A stretch of DNA of 7,561 nt from Clostridiales bacterium (lineage in GTDB: Bacteria > Bacillota > Clostridia > TANB77 > CAG-508), in NCBI GenBank assembly GCA_019419955.1, contig JAHZIB010000033.1, positions 1 to 7,561 of the forward strand. The letters run 5' to 3'. The notes under the pieces were generated by a model. The model had not been told where the DNA came from, made no database searches, and was given only the letters and a program-made list of their open reading frames with translations. Positions 5,776-7,561 of this stretch are shown in pieces. Position numbers and translations under genes: made by a program. How positions within the stretch are numbered: position 1 is the first letter of the stretch; every line of letters starts with the position of its first letter.

Positions 5776-5809
5776 TAATAAAGTCGCATTCTACCTAGAA
5801 TACGACCTT
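5776..5809 (-). terminator. rho-independent terminator of carD
   Basis: On the minus strand GTCGTATTCT pairs with AGAATGCGAC (5797-5806 with 5783-5792) around the 4-nt loop AGGT. The lower stem extends through a G.T and A.T pairs, and TTTATTATAT follows. It starts 10 nt after the carD stop. One internal pair is U.G on minus but C.A on plus, so it works best for the carD transcript. The T-run is interrupted, so some read-through into the dnaG region is plausible. Confidence 0.75.
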
Positions 5810-5816
5810 TCTTCAG

Positions 5817-6395
5817 TTATAAATTTTCACTTGTACCAGTTCCATTATATGGTATGAATTTACTAACTATATCCTGATTTACATCTATATTTTCTTGTGG
5901 TAATTTATACTCGTCAAATGAAATGTTTATTTTATTTTCTACCAGTTTCTCAACCTCTTCTTGTGATGCATGCTCTGCTAAAACCAATTCACTTACCAAT
6001 ATTTGCTTAGCATTATTTAGCATTTTCTTTTCTCCTGTAGATAAACCTTTTTCTTTTTGTTTAAAGCTAAGATTTCTAACTACATCAGCAACTTCATATA
6101 TATCTCCGCTTTTCATTTTATCCATATTATCTCTATAACGTTTATTCCAATTCGCAGACATTTCTGTCTCATTTTCTCCTAAAATAGACATTACTTTTGA
6201 AGCTTCTTCCTTATTTATTATATTTCTAACTCCAACTTCTTCTGCCTTGTCCGTTGGTACCATTACTTTTACCTCTCCAGGCATTTTTATTATGTAATAA
6301 TTATGTTTTTCTCCCAATATGTTTTTCTCTTCTATTGAGTCAATTGTCCCTGCACCATGCATTGGATATACTATTTTGTCACCAATATTAAACAT
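5817..6395 (-). CDS. CarD/CdnL-family (YdeB-like) RNA polymerase-binding regulator
   Basis: This 192-aa protein belongs to the family that binds the RNA polymerase beta subunit and stabilises open promoter complexes. Residues 1-60 form the Tudor-like polymerase-interaction domain (FNIGDKIVYPMHGAGTIDSIEE, then YYIIKMP and VMVPTDKAEEVGVR). Residues about 62-155 are the helical DNA-binding domain, with the family's conserved tryptophan at Trp83 (WNKRYRDNMDKMKSGDIYEVADVVRNL) and the LSTGEKKML segment. The tail after about 155 is longer than in the shortest family members. The ATG at 6393-6395 is chosen because AGGAGG lies 6 nt upstream; the in-frame TTG at 6413 would put the ribosome site inside the protein. 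It has its own promoter and terminator. Placement directly before dnaG-rpoD groups it with the basal transcription machinery. Confidence 0.93.
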   Translation of the reverse strand: MFNIGDKIVYPMHGAGTIDSIEEKNILGEKHNYYIIKMPGEVKVMVPTDKAEEVGVRNIINKEEASKVMSILGENETEMSANWNKRYRDNMDKMKSGDIYEVADVVRNLSFKQKEKGLSTGEKKMLNNAKQILVSELVLAEHASQEEVEKLVENKINISFDEYKLPQENIDVNQDIVSKFIPYNGTGTSENL

Positions 6396-6401
6396 ATTAG
6401 T

Positions 6402-6407
6402 CCTCCT
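6402..6407 (-). promoter_or_regulatory. carD ribosome binding site that decides the start
   Basis: AGGAGG with a 6-nt spacer before the ATG at 6395. It lies downstream of the in-frame TTG at 6413, so starting there would translate the ribosome site as Glu-Arg-Arg. Confidence 0.85.
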
Positions 6408-6477
6408 TTCCAAAAGTTAATTTTTCAATATACGAAGTTAAAGAAAGGGTTTGTTTCTCTTTTTCAACTACATTTCT

Positions 6478-6506
6478 ATTATACATCAAAAAATGGTAAA
6501 AGTCAA
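6478..6506 (-). promoter_or_regulatory. sigma-A promoter of carD
   Basis: On the minus strand TTGACT (6501-6506), exactly 17 bp, then TATAAT (6478-6483). Transcription should start near 6470, giving a leader of about 75 nt. The -35 box lies inside the dut terminator hairpin and the terminator T-run lies in the spacer, so the two signals share DNA. Confidence 0.88.
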
Positions 6507-6517
6507 AACCTTTACCA
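6488..6517 (-). terminator. rho-independent terminator of the pilin-dut unit, overlapping the carD promoter
   Basis: The minus-strand stem TGGTAAAGG/CTTTTACCA (6509-6517 with 6494-6502; nine pairs, one G.U) has the 6-nt loop TTTTGA and a run of six T (6488-6493). It sits about 155 nt after the dut stop codon. No other terminator-like hairpin was seen in between. Confidence 0.75.
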
Positions 6518-6671
6518 CTAGATTTTATGTAATTAATAGCTACAGGCTTAGAAAATGAGCACTTACAAAAAGCTAAAAATTTTTTTTAATTTTTTATCTT
6601 ACCGTCCTGATTCATGTATACTATTTTTCGTAATTCTTGTTGTCGAAAGCATTAAGGTATTTAGTCGTTCT
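6518..6671 (-). other. long 3' untranslated stretch after dut
   Basis: These 154 bases lie between the dut stop and the terminator. I see only a 17-codon open stretch with an ATG but no ribosome site (about 6593-6646) and an A/T block (about 6580-6597) that can pair with itself. No gene is supported. Confidence 0.4.
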
Positions 6672-7127
6672 TTACTTATTCGTCGAGCCAAAACCACCCG
6701 TTCTTTCTCCATCTGCATTATCATCATCAGTCGTCAAATATTTTTGGAAAATAGCTTGACCAACTACTTCTCCCTTTTTTATCAATATATCTTCTGCTTT
6801 CATATTATAAAACGCAAACATTATATGCCCATCATTATCAGGATTTCCATAATAGTCTTTATCTATTACACCAACACTATTAGCTACAACCAATCCTTTT
6901 TTCTTTGGGTTAGAGCTACGATTGTATAACATCAACACTTCGTCTTCCTGCATATATGCTTTTATTCCTGTTTTTATAAGTGTTGGTGCCATTCCCTTTT
7001 TAAAACTTGGAAGAATAGTATCCTCTGCTGCTTCTACATCATATCCAGCTGAATATTTTGTTTTTCTTATAGGTAAATTTATTCCTTTATTTTCAAATCC
7101 TCTTGCTATTTCAAAACCTCTTTTCAT
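6672..7127 (-). CDS. dut: dUTP diphosphatase (trimeric dUTPase)
   Basis: This 151-aa enzyme hydrolyses dUTP to dUMP and diphosphate, keeping uracil out of DNA and supplying dUMP for thymidylate synthesis. All five motifs of the trimeric family are present: motif 1 SAGYDVEAAED (26-36), motif 2 NRSSNPKKKG (69-78), motif 3 NSVGVIDKDYYGNPDNDGHI (83-102) with catalytic Asp89, motif 4 KKGEVVGQAIFQ (117-128), and the mobile C-terminal motif 5 ERTGGFGSTNK (141-151). Motif 2 and the NPDNDG insertion match the cellular Firmicute form as I remember it, so phage origin is not implied. Motif 4 has Glu-Val-Val-Gly-Gln in place of the more usual Glu-Arg-Ile-Ala-Gln. The start is the ATG at 7127, 5 nt after GGAGG; the ATG at 7139 would include that site in the protein. 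It follows the pilin-like gene by 33 nt in the same transcript. Confidence 0.96.
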   Translation of the reverse strand: MKRGFEIARGFENKGINLPIRKTKYSAGYDVEAAEDTILPSFKKGMAPTLIKTGIKAYMQEDEVLMLYNRSSNPKKKGLVVANSVGVIDKDYYGNPDNDGHIMFAFYNMKAEDILIKKGEVVGQAIFQKYLTTDDDNADGERTGGFGSTNK

Positions 7128-7132
7128 TTTAA

Positions 7133-7137
7133 CCTCC
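7133..7137 (-). promoter_or_regulatory. dut ribosome binding site that decides the start
   Basis: GGAGG with a 5-nt spacer before the ATG at 7127. The upstream ATG at 7139 directly abuts this site and has no good site of its own. Confidence 0.8.
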
Positions 7138-7160
7138 ATTTTATAATATCTTTCTTCTAT

Positions 7161-7382
7161 CTATACAATCTCATTAACCATATTAGCATACATTTGGTCT
7201 ATCTGGTTAAGTTGTCCTTTTTCATATGTTATTGCATTTTGTGTCAATTCTGTGGCTTTATGTGCATTGTATATTAAACCTTCATTCTGCAGTGCAATTA
7301 CTATAGTGGCTGTAGATAAAATCACTAATACAGCAACTGTAAATACCAACGCAATTAGTGTGATACCACTATTATTTAGCAT
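7161..7382 (-). CDS. short prepilin-like protein (GITLIALV class)
   Basis: This 73-aa protein has a type IV prepilin N-terminus: a 6-residue leader (MLNNSG), cleavage expected after Gly6, then ITLIALVFTVAVLVIL and more hydrophobic residues to about 34. The body is short: ALQNEGLIYNAHKATELTQNA, then a polar helix. Position +5 after cleavage is Ala rather than the Glu of major pilins. From memory, many small Clostridia proteins share GITLIALV plus an NG-I-x-x-A motif, and this fits them. A membrane-anchored pseudopilin-like role is inferred; no pilus or secretion genes are in view. The ATG at 7382 follows AGGAGG by 9 nt. The in-frame ATG at 7406 would place that site inside the protein and give an atypical leader. 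It is the first gene of the unit with dut. Confidence 0.8.
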   Translation of the reverse strand: MLNNSGITLIALVFTVAVLVILSTATIVIALQNEGLIYNAHKATELTQNAITYEKGQLNQIDQMYANMVNEIV

Positions 7383-7391
7383 CTCGTTACT

Positions 7392-7397
7392 CCTCCT
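7392..7397 (-). promoter_or_regulatory. ribosome binding site of the prepilin-like gene
   Basis: AGGAGG with a 9-nt spacer before the ATG at 7382. It lies inside the longer reading frame from 7406, which argues for the shorter protein. Confidence 0.75.
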
Positions 7398-7454
7398 ATA
7401 AGACATTATGTCTTTCTTTTTCTATAGTTTGTTCTTCTTCTAAAATTTAGTATT

Positions 7455-7483
7455 ATTGTACATCATAATCTTTTTTTTGACAA
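7455..7483 (-). promoter_or_regulatory. sigma-A promoter of the prepilin-like gene and dut
   Basis: The minus strand has TTGTCA (7478-7483), a 17-bp spacer beginning with seven A, then TACAAT (7455-7460). The start would be near 7448, giving a leader of about 65 nt. Boxes and spacing equal those of the promoter at 19-47. Confidence 0.8.
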
Positions 7484-7561
7484 GTATTTTTCACGTTTTT
7501 ATTTTCAATTATAAATTGCAATAATAAATTTCCGGTTTATTATGAACATAATTTTTCCAAT

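Noticed and set aside
5604..5789. A 61-codon open frame on the minus strand across the hairpin element (ends ...SSASANVQFSYRQKM)
   Set aside because: It has no ribosome binding site, begins inside the carD terminator and reads straight through the paired stems. The structure explains the sequence better than a protein does.
6555..6929. A 124-codon plus-strand open frame overlapping dut
   Set aside because: It is a shadow of dut, which has all five dUTPase motifs. The frame has no recognisable domain and no ribosome site.
1..7561. CRISPR array, insertion sequence or riboswitch of a known class
   Set aside because: I found no regularly spaced direct repeats and no transposase. No riboswitch core I could recognise was seen.

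Overview
The window reads as chromosome from a low-GC, Gram-positive Clostridia-type bacterium. I judge this from the strong A+T bias, purine-rich AGGAGG ribosome binding sites, consensus sigma-A promoters and the gene families present: CarD/YdeB-type regulator, Firmicute-type primase, sigma factor and dUTPase, and a short GITLIALV pilin-like protein typical of Clostridia. The species cannot be named from sequence alone. Every gene I accept lies on the minus strand, so transcription runs from high to low coordinates.

Layout from right to left. (1) A near-consensus promoter (7455-7483) drives a 73-aa prepilin-like protein and dUTPase (dut). Their transcript ends at a terminator (6488-6517) that physically overlaps the next promoter. 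(2) That promoter (6478-6506) drives a CarD/CdnL-type RNA polymerase-binding regulator, which has its own terminator (5776-5809). (3) A 177-bp intergenic element (5599-5775) folds into five hairpins. The two outermost loops carry an 11-nt perfect complement, as expected for a structured noncoding RNA with a loop-loop pseudoknot. (4) dnaG (primase, TTG start) and rpoD (housekeeping sigma) are 11 nt apart, forming a macromolecular-synthesis operon without rpsU here, followed by a charged 101-aa protein of unknown function. (5) A 70-bp inverted repeat, then an elongator tRNA-Met gene with a perfect TTGACA-17-TATAAT promoter and its own terminator. (6) A holin plus GH25 lysozyme pair with abutting reading frames, ending in a strong terminator (165-207). 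(7) A last minus-strand promoter (19-47) firing off the left edge.

The core is information processing: primase, sigma-A, a transcription-initiation regulator, nucleotide-pool sanitation and a tRNA. The holin-lysozyme pair is the accessory piece. It sits on the 3' side of the tRNA gene with no other phage genes in view, which suggests a phage remnant or a prophage edge.

The strongest candidate for something undescribed, or at least unannotated, is the multi-hairpin element between carD and dnaG. I could not run a covariance or homology search. It may belong to an already catalogued Clostridia RNA class, with raiA-type RNA as one candidate.
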